Source of the DNA: Methanobacterium sp. UBA294
GTDB lineage: Archaea; Methanobacteriota; Methanobacteria; Methanobacteriales; Methanobacteriaceae
Length of the DNA: 31,363 nucleotides
Direction of reading: 5' to 3'
NCBI GenBank assembly: GCA_002494495.1
Contig: DACB01000013.1
Coordinates: forward strand, 18,725-50,087
Part shown: piece by piece, positions 8,404 to 16,038 of the stretch
Position numbering within the stretch: the stretch's first letter is position 1
Layout: the number at the start of each line of letters is the position of its first letter
The notes under the pieces: model-generated
Databases searched by the model: none
What the model was told of the DNA's origin: nothing
What the model saw: only the letters and a program-made list of their open reading frames with translations
Program-made: the position numbers and the translations under genes

Positions 8404-8780
8404 ATGGTTACAGATAAAAAATATGCTTTAGCTCCCTGTAGTGGTATGAGTCCTTATGGTTTAATAACTCGAGCCTCTTGTTCAGATATTGTTAATGAGC
8501 GTGATGATTTGATATCTATTTGTATGGGTGCTACATCTGCAGATAGAGAAGGTTTTAGAGAATTAATAAGAAAATATCCTATATCGCGGTTAATGGTTGT
8601 GAAGGTTCTTGCGTTAATAAAATTCTCAAACAGAAAGGTGTTAAAGTAGCCAAAACCATAAATGTGCAGGAAAAGTTAGAATCAGAGAATTTAAAGCCTA
8701 CAGATGTTGTAAGGCTTGATGATATAGGTGAAAAATGCGTTTTAGTAATGAAAAAGAAGATCAAAAATCTTATAAATTAA
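8404..8780 (+). pseudogene. DGC-domain putative zinc-binding protein, frameshifted
   Basis: The start ATG at 8404 follows AAGGTGA by five bases. The first frame has LAPCSGMSPYG and ICMGATSADREGFRELIRKY and ends wrongly at 8649. Shifting near 8581 (one base missing) gives IAVNGCEGSCVNKIL, then KPTDVVRLDDIGEKCVLVMK, to TAA at 8778-8780. The joined protein of about 126 residues matches the DGC family (a small Cys-rich protein named for an Asp-Gly-Cys motif; here Asn-Gly-Cys, followed by C). The family is predicted to bind zinc and often sits in arsenic or other metal operons. Cysteines in PCSG, SCSD, ICMG, GCEGSC and KCV could bind metal or As(III). It is the only gene between arsR and acr3. Broken as written, or an artefact of one base. 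Confidence 0.8.
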
Positions 8781-8793
8781 ATTGGTGGCTTTA

Positions 8794-9897
8794 TTGAAAG
8801 AGGATATTTCTAAAGAAGTAACTAAACAGATCTGTGATACAACCCGATTGGGATTCATAGATAGATATCTGACCGTATGGATTTTTTTAGCTATGTTTTT
8901 AGGTGTTTCGATAGGATATTTCTTCCCTGGAGTTGAGTCAACAATTAATAAATTTTCAGTTGGCACTACTAGCATTCCTATAGCTATTGGATTAATTTTA
9001 ATGATGTACCCGCCTTTAGCAAAGGTAAGATATGAAGAATTACCTAAAGTTTTCAGAGACTGGAAGGTTTTAGGGTTAGCTATGTTTCAGAATTGGTTAA
9101 TTGCACCGACATTAATGTTTGCCTTAGCAGTGATTTTCTTATCAAATTATCCTGAATATATGGTAGGTTTAATTTTAATTGGTATAGCTCCATGTATAGC
9201 CATGGTATTAGTCTGGAATCAATTAGCACAGGGAAATAATGACTATGCAGCTAGTTTAGTTGCTTTTAATAGTATATTCCAGGTATTATTCTATAGTGTA
9301 TATGCGTGGTTCTTTATTACTGCAGTACCTCCATTGCTGGGTATGCAAGGAGCGATTGTAGATATAAGTATCTTGCAAATAGCTGAAAGTGTATTTATTT
9401 ATCTGGGAATTCCATTTATACTTGGATTCTTTACCAGATTCATATTAATAAGAGTGAAAGGAAAAAGTTGGTATCAGGAGAAGTTCATTCCAAAAATTAG
9501 TCCTGTTACTTTAATTGCACTTTTATTTACAATAATAGTTATGTTCAGCCTAAAAGGCGATATTATAATCAGTTTACCTCTAGATGTGATAATAATTGCC
9601 ATACCATTAATAATCTATTTCATAATAATGTTTTTCATAACATTCTATTTGGGACATAGAATTGGAGCTGATTACAGCAAAACAACTGCAATATCTTTCA
9701 CAGCCGCCAGTAATAACTTTGAATTAGCAATTGCAGTTGCAATAGCAATTTTTGGTATAGGCTCAGGAGTAGCATTCGCAACAGTAATAGGACCATTAAT
9801 AGAAGTACCAGTATTAATAAGCCTTGTAAATGTTGCGTTGATATTCCAAAGACGCTATTTCGCTCAATCACCACTTAAAGGTGATATTATTGAATAA
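8794..9897 (+). CDS. acr3: ACR3-family arsenite efflux transporter
   Basis: An inner-membrane arsenite exporter with about ten hydrophobic segments. Family hallmarks are MMYPPLAKVRYEEL after the second segment, GIAPCIAMVLVWNQLA (with the conserved cysteine thought to carry As(III)) and SLVAFNSIFQVLFYS. It starts near 8794 with a GGTGG five bases upstream of TTG; TTG 8782 and GTG 8785 are alternatives that lack a site. Length 367 is normal for ACR3. It follows the DGC gene by 13 bases, and its last codons overlap the next gene. Together with ArsM and ArsR it forms a complete arsenite resistance unit. It is often also labelled arsB although it is unrelated to the ArsB family. Confidence 0.95.
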   Translation: MKEDISKEVTKQICDTTRLGFIDRYLTVWIFLAMFLGVSIGYFFPGVESTINKFSVGTTSIPIAIGLILMMYPPLAKVRYEELPKVFRDWKVLGLAMFQNWLIAPTLMFALAVIFLSNYPEYMVGLILIGIAPCIAMVLVWNQLAQGNNDYAASLVAFNSIFQVLFYSVYAWFFITAVPPLLGMQGAIVDISILQIAESVFIYLGIPFILGFFTRFILIRVKGKSWYQEKFIPKISPVTLIALLFTIIVMFSLKGDIIISLPLDVIIIAIPLIIYFIIMFFITFYLGHRIGADYSKTTAISFTAASNNFELAIAVAIAIFGIGSGVAFATVIGPLIEVPVLISLVNVALIFQRRYFAQSPLKGDIIE

Positions 9898-10423
9898 AAT
9901 AGAGGATGTCCTTTCCTGGGATAATATAACAAGAGAAAAATTTTTCAATGTTTTAGAAGAAGAAGCAAAACTAATTAGTTTACAGGATATAATGCAAGCC
10001 AGTCTTTTTTTGGTAAATGATGCCAAATATGTACAAGAAAGTTATCGTAAAGAATATTTAAAATCATATACAACTGCTTTCATAACGAGGGTAAAAGAAA
10101 TAGTTGGAATAGACGTAAACAATGATAATCTGGATAGTATAAAAGTTAAAGAAGCAATTTCATTGTTAATTAATCAAGAAGAAATTGCAACAGGTGAAAA
10201 TGGATTTGACCCCAAATTTTTCCAGATATATAAAATAGTATCACTTTTTACTACATTTATTTTAGAAGAAGCAGTTCATCCAGTTAATACACCATTTCCT
10301 GGAGGGTTTAAAGTAAAATTTAATGATAATAAATATTTATGTCCAGTAAAAGAAAGACAAAAAGATAATCCGGGTGCAGTTTGCGGATTCTGCATAGCTG
10401 AACAAGATCCAGAAACAATTTAA
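9890..10423 (+). CDS. DUF2115 protein, translationally overlapping acr3
   Basis: A 177-residue member of DUF2115 (UPF0305), a family found almost only in methanogens and of unknown function. The body is helical; the C-terminus has CPVKERQKDNPGAVCGFC with three cysteines (C-x17-C-x2-C when counted from CPVK to CGFC), likely a metal site, followed by IAEQD. Start TTG at 9890 lies inside the last codons of acr3 (stop at 9895-9897) and has AAGGTGAT five bases upstream, so it is read in the same operon and probably coupled. GTG at 9881 would be an alternative. A second DUF2115 gene lies at 18151-18684. The role in the arsenic operon is inferred only from position. Confidence 0.85.
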   Translation: MNKIEDVLSWDNITREKFFNVLEEEAKLISLQDIMQASLFLVNDAKYVQESYRKEYLKSYTTAFITRVKEIVGIDVNNDNLDSIKVKEAISLLINQEEIATGENGFDPKFFQIYKIVSLFTTFILEEAVHPVNTPFPGGFKVKFNDNKYLCPVKERQKDNPGAVCGFCIAEQDPETI

Positions 10424-10461
10424 AAATCTTAATTTTGCATCCACCTAAACATTAAAAACTT

Positions 10462-10612
10462 ACCAGATTGTATAAGTGTCCAGGCAAAATATTATAATTA
10501 ATTAGTGTATTTTCTAGTTTAATATCTAAAAATAAACTTTCAAATATTAATTACTATAGATCATCTTATCATATTTAATACTATTTTAGATCATCTTATT
10601 ACATTTATAATA
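10462..10612 (+). repeat. Intergenic repeat, copy A with internal direct repeat
   Basis: Two blocks of this stretch recur at 13263-13334: ACCAGATTGTATAAGTGT plus the next few bases (10462-10490), and AATACTATTTTAGATC plus about 15 bases (10577-10607). In copy B the two blocks are adjacent; here about 87 bases separate them. Inside copy A the sequence around TAGATCATCTTAT occurs twice (10554-10580 and 10581-10612). Confidence 0.45.
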
Positions 10613-10642
10613 TACTAATCATTTTTTAAAGAATGTTTTATT

Positions 10643-10787
10643 ATGTTTTATCGGACTGATAATTGTTGTAGTACCTGATAATGAGAATGTAGAACAAGTA
10701 AAAAACATTTTAGATAAATATAATGTTCTTAGCTCCTGGTATAATGAATCAGCTGAAGATCGCCAGGTCAACAATTTGACCTATTAA
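10643..10787 (+). pseudogene. DUF389 N-terminal fragment
   Basis: The plus strand reads LIIVVVPDNENVEQVKNILD then KYNVLSSWYNESAED, ending at TAA 10785. This is the ferredoxin-like N-terminal domain of DUF389 (TIGR00341-type) membrane proteins. An ATG at 10643 (MFYR...) lies just upstream but two extra bases put it out of frame with the rest. The homology stops near 10766, exactly at a short hairpin, beyond which DUF389 sequence continues on the opposite strand. No ribosome binding site is visible. Confidence 0.55.
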
Positions 10788-10920
10788 TGGAGTTATAACC
10801 ATTGTTCCTATTATAACTGCCACATCATCTTGTAAAAAATCGATAGAGGCAAAATGCTGATGCTGTATTAAAATTAAAAATTTCCTCATGAAGATTTAAA
10901 TCAGTTATATTATTCAATGA
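10749..10920 (-). pseudogene. DUF389 membrane-segment fragment, inverted relative to its N-terminus
   Basis: On the minus strand this reads FASIDFLQDDVAVIIGTMVI then TPLIGQIVD, the most conserved membrane stretch of DUF389 (usually DNVAVIIGAMVIxPLxGP). The part upstream (10850-10920) is degraded; one reading gives NLHEEIFNFNTASAF in another frame, so at least one shift has happened. Homology ends near 10782 at the hairpin. The rest of the C-terminal membrane domain is missing. The neighbouring plus-strand fragment holds the N-terminus of what seems the same kind of protein, so the gene was broken by an inversion. Confidence 0.55.
10766..10781. repeat. 6-bp inverted repeat at the DUF389 inversion junction
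   Basis: GGTCAA-CAAT-TTGACC, a perfect six-base stem with a four-base loop, sits exactly between the two oppositely oriented DUF389 fragments. Confidence 0.6.
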
Positions 10921-11222
10921 AAATAGATAGTAAAGATTAAATTTTTTAAGAACTTTTTTTATCAGGTAGTAAATCATGGAGTTCTTGGTGAAAACACTGC
11001 GAGATGTATACCTAAAATAGTCATACAACTCACTAAACCATAGATTACCTTTTTGAGATACCATAATATTCTAGATGGACCATTTACCTCTGATGAGATT
11101 TAGCCCAAGAACCAGAACTGTCAGATCATATTCGTACTATAAAAAATCAATTTTAACATAAATTATCAAAAATGAATATATCTAATTATACCTTTAGAAA
11201 AGATGGGGAATAGAGTATCAAA
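10921..11222. other. Gene-free stretch
   Basis: I see no credible gene here. A plus-strand reading GVLGENTARCIPKIVIQLTK (about 10978-11037) looks protein-like but has no start and no family that I recognise; it may be another remnant. A minus-strand frame of 79 codons (10825-11064) overlaps it and the DUF389 debris and looks random. Confidence 0.4.
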
Positions 11223-11582
11223 TTAATTATTAATTTTGTTATATTTGAAAAATCCGTAAAACCATCTGATTGACCATATGAGATGTATAGCAGCCCACCA
11301 TAGGATACCCAATCCGTATGCTATTAATCCAAAGATGATGTTGATGAAAGCTACTATTAAAAAGAAGATAGGATTTTTAATAAAAATTGAGGTCCATCCC
11401 ATGGTCTGTTGTATAGTAGACGAGAAGAAGATAGTTATATCAAATCCTAATAATATCCATATTAACATCGCAAAAAAACCGATAATGATCCTTAATATGG
11501 ATCTTGTTAGAGATAATTCCCTATCCATTTGTTTCGATAATTCATGGGATTCATTATCTTTAACATCGTCCTGTTTTTTCAA
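11223..11582 (-). CDS. Small membrane protein, unknown function
   Basis: A 119-residue protein with a charged N-terminus (KKQDDVKDNESHELSKQMD) and three hydrophobic segments (about 30-57, 70-94 and 95-112) ending in a Trp- and Tyr-rich tail. The start is TTG at 11582 with GGGGTGA seven bases upstream, a strong archaeal binding site, which supports it as a real gene. I do not recognise a family. It stands alone between remnant DNA and the DUF4326 gene on the other strand. Confidence 0.75.
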   Translation of the reverse strand: MKKQDDVKDNESHELSKQMDRELSLTRSILRIIIGFFAMLIWILLGFDITIFFSSTIQQTMGWTSIFIKNPIFFLIVAFINIIFGLIAYGLGILWWAAIHLIWSIRWFYGFFKYNKINN

Positions 11583-11944
11583 ATAATTTCACCCCATGAC
11601 TAATAGATAAAAAATTAATCATCAAATGTATTATTTAATATTATATCAATTTTATTTTTTAAATATTACCACTAAATTTTAGATGAAAAGAATGTTATAC
11701 TCTGTAAAACAAATGACTTTACTAGGGGATTAAGTCACCTACATTAATTTTTTTGTACACATAAATTTAATTCCACTTTAATTATGGGAATTTTGAATGT
11801 TAAAAATAGAGTTTATGATATGGAATGTTTGTAAATGTAACAGCAATTTTTGAGATCCACATCTTGACATCTTGTGATTGGCGGAAAATTGATGTAATAA
11901 TGGTAAGTTCTATGGATTTAAATGATAAAAAGGAGTTGTTTTGT
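11583..11944. other. Intergenic region between divergent genes
   Basis: It must hold the promoters of the genes at 11582 (minus) and 11945 (plus). The DNA is AT-rich with many TATA-like strings, so I cannot pick one. The frame of the DUF4326 gene stays open back to an ATG at 11825, but that part reads unlike the family and has no binding site. Confidence 0.4.
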
Positions 11945-12292
11945 TTGATAGAAATTAAGAATTTCTCTAGAAATAAAGGGCCGGGAGAATATATTGGAAG
12001 GTATAATTATTTTTATAAATTAAAAGCTTCACCTTTACAAAACCCATTTACTGGACCTATAAACCTGGAATCTAAATTAAGGCTAGTTGAAAAATTTAAA
12101 AAATTTATTAAATCACTTCCAGAAGAAAGTCCTCAGTGGAGAGAAATTCGAAGGTTGCAACGTATATATGAGGATAAAAGAGAATTAAAACTTATTTGCT
12201 GGTGTGATCCTCTTCCATGTCATGGGGAGATAATAAAATCTGCCATTTTGGGAGAAATCAACCCTAAAGATAGTAAGGAAAAGATTGTTTAA
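11945..12292 (+). CDS. DUF4326 domain protein
   Basis: The frame contains GEYIGRYNYFYKLKASPLQN followed by PF, and near the end LICWCDPLPCHGEIIKSAI. The IGR...NPF and CWC-x(4)-CHG elements are the signature of DUF4326, a small family found in phages and in cellular genomes; the Cys and His residues suggest a metal site. Function unknown. I use TTG at 11945 (MIEIKNFSRNKGPG) with AAGGAG nine bases before it, which gives 115 residues, a usual length. In-frame ATGs at 11825, 11900 and 11912 have no binding site and would add a tail unlike the family. A lone gene without operon partners. Confidence 0.8.
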   Translation: MIEIKNFSRNKGPGEYIGRYNYFYKLKASPLQNPFTGPINLESKLRLVEKFKKFIKSLPEESPQWREIRRLQRIYEDKRELKLICWCDPLPCHGEIIKSAILGEINPKDSKEKIV

Positions 12293-12330
12293 TGTTTCCA
12301 TATTAGAAGAAAAAATCTTTTTTTGCAAGA

Positions 12331-12609
12331 TTATTTATTTATTAACTGTATTTCAATAGCGGAAACATTTGTGTTTGATCCTTCTCTGTTTGCTAACTCT
12401 TCTGTGCTGATATTAATTTTTTCAACTTCTGCTTCTAATATAAATTTATTCTTTACAACTTCAGCAACATCAACAGCTCTACTAATTGATCTTCCTCTAG
12501 CCTTTAATGTTACTTCAGATGTTCCACTGTTCATTTGAGTCACAACGGCTAATACATAATTCATAAGTGGTTTGTTACCGATGTATACAATGTTTTTTTC
12601 TGATATCAT
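12331..12609 (-). CDS. albA: DNA/RNA-binding protein Alba
   Basis: A 92-residue chromatin protein. The N-terminus VYIGNKPLMNYVLAVVTQMN carries the Alba fold's first strand and helix with the nucleic-acid-contacting Lys; KARGRSISRAVDVAEVVKN is the conserved loop and second helix. Alba dimers coat DNA and also bind RNA. ATG at 12609 has GGAG seven bases upstream. Together with the histone at 17885 the organism has two kinds of chromatin protein, as usual in Methanobacteriales. The gene is single; the TRAM gene upstream on the same strand is 107 bases away. Confidence 0.93.
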   Translation of the reverse strand: MISEKNIVYIGNKPLMNYVLAVVTQMNSGTSEVTLKARGRSISRAVDVAEVVKNKFILEAEVEKINISTEELANREGSNTNVSAIEIQLINK

Positions 12610-12716
12610 TTTTTAACTCCGTTGAATACAGTGTTATAATATAAAATATTTTTACAAAAAAAATTTAATGAAAATATCTTTCAAATGAATTCAAGAAAAA
12701 TCAGAATTTGAATTTA

Positions 12717-12941
12717 TTATTCAACTACTTCTGCAAATGCAAAATTTCGTCTGGTAGAGGTAATTCTAATTTTAACTTCATCGCCTACTTTAGCTCCTGA
12801 AACAAAAATCACAAAACCTTCTATCTTGGTAATTCCATCTCCATCTCTACCTGTGTCTTCAATTTTTACATCATATTCTTCTCCTTCATTAACAGGAGCT
12901 GAATTTCCTCTATCATCTTTACCATAGTTATTTCTAAACAA
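12717..12941 (-). CDS. TRAM domain RNA-binding protein
   Basis: A small stand-alone TRAM protein. The domain runs from VNEGEEYDVKIEDTGRDGDG through FVIFVSGAKVGDEVKIRIT to RRNFAFAEVVE, a five-stranded RNA-binding barrel. In methanogens such proteins act as RNA chaperones that are abundant in the cold. I choose TTG at 12941 (MFRNNYGKDDRGNSAP) because this is how the family usually begins and GGAAGTGAT precedes it; TTG at 12956 would add five residues. It lies 107 bases upstream of alba on the same strand, perhaps with its own promoter. Confidence 0.9.
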   Translation of the reverse strand: MFRNNYGKDDRGNSAPVNEGEEYDVKIEDTGRDGDGITKIEGFVIFVSGAKVGDEVKIRITSTRRNFAFAEVVE

Positions 12942-13216
12942 ACTTATCACTTCCAATTATGCCTAATAATTAATATAGACCAATATACTATTTGTTTTTA
13001 AGGCATATAAAGTAAATTATTTTTAGAATTTCGATTTAATTGATTTTCCATTTTTTTTTCATTTAAAAAATCTATTACAAATATTTTCAGGAGTTTCATA
13101 TTCATATAATATTTATTCATTTTAGATGTATTGATTGATTCAATGGTTAACTTAAATAATATGACTGCAGTTGGAGCTTTGATAAATAGAAAAGTTGCTT
13201 AAAAAAAGATATAATA

Positions 13217-13250
13217 TAAATAATTTAATATAATAAATAATTTAATATAA
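13217..13250. repeat. 17-bp tandem duplication
   Basis: TAAATAATTTAATATAA occurs twice in a row without a mismatch (13217-13233 and 13234-13250), with partial copies on each side. Confidence 0.8.
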
Positions 13251-13262
13251 TATTTGACAAGA

Positions 13263-13334
13263 ACCAGATTATAAAAGTGTTTAGGTAAATCAAATTTATT
13301 AATACTATTTTTAGAACAATTTTATTACATTTTA
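13263..13334 (+). repeat. Intergenic repeat, copy B
   Basis: ACCAGATTATAAAAGTGT plus ten bases (13263-13290) and AATACTATTTTTAGAAC plus about 17 bases (13301-13334) match the two outer blocks of 10462-10612, here nearly adjacent. By eye, about three quarters of the bases agree. Confidence 0.45.
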
Positions 13335-13430
13335 TGACTGTAAATTCAATATATTACATGATTTATGAGATTTAAAGCAATTTGATTAAAAAATAAGATT
13401 TATGAAGAAGTTGATTACATTATTTAGGGA

Positions 13431-14537
13431 TTATCGTGGGTAATGAGTTAAATATTCCGAACCAGTCTCTGTTATATGTACCACATCTTCTATACGGAAA
13501 CCTGATCTTAACTCCCTTACTGGTAGTAAAGAATGCCCTAAGGTTATGGTCATGCCGGGTTGGAGTTCTAATTGTAAATGTTGCGGATAGTGACTGGGAT
13601 GAGGCCATTCCTCGAATTCCAAACCAACACCATGAGTGGCTGCAGGTATCCAATTAGTACCATATGGTAATTTTGATGCTGCTTCCTTGAAATGATTGGT
13701 AACATCTAAAACTTTTATTCCAGGTTTGATTTTGTTGAATGTTTCTTCCTGTGAAATTTTATAGGTATCCAATGCAGTTTTCTGCTGATTTGATGGTTCG
13801 CCGCAAAATGTGGTGCGGGCCAAGTCATTGGAATATTCGCCCACAATAGGATGTAGATCGATTATTACATTTTCTCCTGATCGAATTTTTCTTGTAGTTG
13901 CAGCACCATGAAGACAAAGTGAGTTCGGACCGCTGTCAACAAAAGTTGATGCACCAAATCTCTCAGCTCCAGCTTTACGCATTACATATTCGGCTTCAGC
14001 AGCTATCTCAGTCTCCATAACACCAGGTTTTACAGCTTCCACAGCAGCTTCCATACCAATCATGGCAACTTTAGAAGCATATTTCATTCTCTCTAATTCA
14101 TATTTATCCTTAAAATATCTAAGTTCCATTGCAATTTCATCATTTTCCACTAATTTGATATCAGGATTAAGTTTTTGGAATTTATGAAGTAAAAATCCAG
14201 GTACACTATGAACATCAAATCCTACAACTTTATCCTTTAAATTTAAATCTTGGAGGGCACCTAAAAATGTTACCATTAGTTCTTGGGGTGAATTCCAACT
14301 TCTAATATCCTTAATCCATGTATTTTCATCTGCAAATTCAGCTTCCTCTTCGAATACTATAATTATTGGTTCTGAATCTTGTGGTATTAATATCCTGGCT
14401 ACATTCCGTACATCGCCTGAAAAGTAATAATAGTTCTCACGACTGGTGATTTGCATGGCTTGCACACCAGCTTTGATCATGAGCTCTTGAGCTTTCTTCA
14501 CACGTTCTTTAAACACGTTTAATGGTATTTTATCCAT
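13431..14537 (-). CDS. M24 (Xaa-Pro peptidase family) protein with a changed metal site
   Basis: A creatinase-type N-terminal domain (1-130) is followed by a pita-bread domain. Four of the five metal ligands of M24B peptidases are seen: D227 (IIDLHP), D238 (SNDLART), H302 (THGVG) and E350 (RIEDVV). The fourth, normally Glu in a TIEPG motif, falls in PGMTITLGHS, where the position holds Gly (334) followed by His. The protein may use His335 instead, bind one metal, or have lost peptidase activity. Start ATG at 14537 follows GGGTGAT by four bases; GTG at 14546 overlaps that site. 368 residues, normal for the family. Its upstream neighbour, 117 bases away on the same strand, is the DUF2284 gene. 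Confidence 0.88.
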   Translation of the reverse strand: MDKIPLNVFKERVKKAQELMIKAGVQAMQITSRENYYYFSGDVRNVARILIPQDSEPIIIVFEEEAEFADENTWIKDIRSWNSPQELMVTFLGALQDLNLKDKVVGFDVHSVPGFLLHKFQKLNPDIKLVENDEIAMELRYFKDKYELERMKYASKVAMIGMEAAVEAVKPGVMETEIAAEAEYVMRKAGAERFGASTFVDSGPNSLCLHGAATTRKIRSGENVIIDLHPIVGEYSNDLARTTFCGEPSNQQKTALDTYKISQEETFNKIKPGIKVLDVTNHFKEAASKLPYGTNWIPAATHGVGLEFEEWPHPSHYPQHLQLELQPGMTITLGHSLLPVRELRSGFRIEDVVHITETGSEYLTHYPR

Positions 14538-14653
14538 CTTGATCACCCTTCAATAATTACATAATTAGTATGGTTTAAAAATTTGGGAATAAAGACGAGA
14601 TTTTTGTTTGATCCTTAATAAATATTTGTTAAAAATTCGCTGTAGAATATGTT

Positions 14654-15307
14654 TTAGCGTATTATGACTAATCCTAATTCTAATGCATGTGGTATTTGAG
14701 AAGATTCTGTTGTTTTCCCGATGGGGTAAACTTTCCAACCCATTTCTGATGCCATGGAATATGCATCCATAAATGCACCATGCATAGAGGGATTTGATTT
14801 TAATGCCATTCTACAACCTTCTCCTTTAATTCCTCTGCATTCTGCTGCTGAACAAAATACTCGTTTACATGAAGGCCCTCCTGCAAAACCTAATGCAAGG
14901 TGATGTCCATCGTAAAATGCTGCGGATTGAACTTTTGCCACGATCTCATACATTTTCCTGGCGCCTGGCACTGGGTGTTTAGGATTTGTATATTCCCTTC
15001 CAGTTTGCTCTTCAGGAGGTACTTTTAACATGATAAAAATGGCATATTTGTAGTTGTTAATTAATTCCCTAGTTTTTTCTAGGTCCCAATCAAAGTGGGG
15101 TGGGCAGTTAAGATTTGTTCCATAATCAGGGCATCTTGGAGAATAACATCGAGCTCGTACTCTTTCATCCAGAATTATTTCATCAACACCAATTTTTCGA
15201 GCATCGGTAGCTCCAAGCTCTAAGGCCAAATTTAAATATTTTTTCATGTCTCTGGTTAATTTTTCACCAGAAACCTTGGAAGAAAATTCCCTAATATCTT
15301 TTGACAT
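14654..15307 (-). CDS. DUF2284 cysteine-rich metal-binding protein
   Basis: A 217-residue cytoplasmic protein. Cysteines are grouped as ARCYSPRCPDYG and NLNCPPHFDW in the first half and SCKRVFCSAAEC and EGCR in the second, the pattern of DUF2284, predicted to bind metal or an iron-sulfur cluster. Such proteins are common in anaerobes; the role is unknown. ATG at 15307 has a very strong binding site (GGGGAGGTAA). It probably has its own promoter in the 215-base gap upstream; a short coiled-coil-like peptide frame in that gap is not supported as a gene. Confidence 0.9.
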   Translation of the reverse strand: MSKDIREFSSKVSGEKLTRDMKKYLNLALELGATDARKIGVDEIILDERVRARCYSPRCPDYGTNLNCPPHFDWDLEKTRELINNYKYAIFIMLKVPPEEQTGREYTNPKHPVPGARKMYEIVAKVQSAAFYDGHHLALGFAGGPSCKRVFCSAAECRGIKGEGCRMALKSNPSMHGAFMDAYSMASEMGWKVYPIGKTTESSQIPHALELGLVIIR

Positions 15308-15522
15308 TAAATTACCTCCCCAAATTTTGATTTTTATTATTTATAAACTAAATAATTAAATTAATCATTCACTGTAAAATTGTGTAATTATAATTTCTTA
15401 AGCTTATCATCCATATCTGATATTTTTTCCTTTATTACATCCAAAATAGTAATATTAAAAACTAATTAACCATAGTTTTTCTTTTCAATTATTTCTTTAC
15501 AATATAAAAATAAAATAACAAG

Positions 15523-16038
15523 TTAGTGTTCTTTGTTTGATATTAAATATTTATACAGATGATGTGAAGATAACTGAAAATGGAGCATAGCTTCTGTATA
15601 CTCTCTGGCAGCATCAACATCATTTAAATCAAAATTCTTAAGTGACATTGCTTTATCAAACTTTTTTCTAACTTCTTCTTCAACTGTTTTTTTCAAGAAC
15701 TCTATTGTTTTGGTGGGATCTCCTATCTCAATGTCTTTTTCTGCCTGGGGAACTACTGGCCCCCAATCTAAACCTGCTGGTTTAAGTCCGGTGTAGGATG
15801 CTCCTTCACCTTCACGATGCAGACGTACCACTGTTTCAAAGAACCATAGATCTGCAACTTCTTGAGAATCTTTACCACCTTTTCTAGCCTTATTTGTTTT
15901 ATTGAATGCCTGGGTTATTTCCTTTTCGGCCTTTTTAGGTGCAAATGGGAGTATATAATTTACATTCCCGGTTTCCAGGGCCATCTTACATGCAGTAATC
16001 ACCGGCCCATCCATAGTGTCACAATGTGGTGCCATCAT
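15523..16038 (-). CDS. DUF6448 family protein
   Basis: The N-terminus MAPHCDTMDGPVITACKMAL and the middle GEGASYTGLKPAGLDWGPV are the conserved parts of DUF6448, a mostly helical family of about 170 residues known from anaerobic bacteria and archaea. HCD near the N-terminus and HREGEG may contribute to a metal or redox site; the function is unknown. GAGGTGAT directly precedes ATG 16038; the ATG at 16035 has better spacing and may be the real start. It stands alone, transcribed away from the radical SAM gene. Confidence 0.88.
   Translation of the reverse strand: MMAPHCDTMDGPVITACKMALETGNVNYILPFAPKKAEKEITQAFNKTNKARKGGKDSQEVADLWFFETVVRLHREGEGASYTGLKPAGLDWGPVVPQAEKDIEIGDPTKTIEFLKKTVEEEVRKKFDKAMSLKNFDLNDVDAAREYTEAMLHFQLSSHHLYKYLISNKEH

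Larger units (their letters stand above)
12942..13430. other. Repeat-bearing intergenic region
   Basis: No gene supported. It holds a 17-base tandem pair, copy B of the dispersed repeat, and a 19-codon plus-strand frame (13143-13202) without a binding site. Confidence 0.5.

Noticed and set aside
8570..8600. Programmed frameshifting in the DGC gene
   Set aside because: No slippery heptamer or stimulating structure is visible; mutation or sequence error is simpler.
10554..10612. Possible CRISPR-like repeat (TAGATCATCTTAT twice)
   Set aside because: Only two units, no spacers of regular length and no cas genes; treated as a simple direct repeat.
10825..11064. 79-codon minus-strand open frame
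   Set aside because: No binding site and no recognisable family; overlaps DUF389 debris.
13143..13202. 19-codon plus-strand frame MVNLNNMTAVGALINRKVA
   Set aside because: No ribosome binding site and no known small protein; could be a remnant, but not supportable.
13420..13657. Frames on both strands over the 3' end of the M24 gene
   Set aside because: They are shadows of the well-supported M24 coding frame, without binding sites.
15388..15444. 18-codon minus-strand frame starting at TTG, coiled-coil-like (DVIKEKISDMDDKLKKL)
   Set aside because: Looks protein-like but lacks a binding site and is too short to judge; perhaps a gene end left over.
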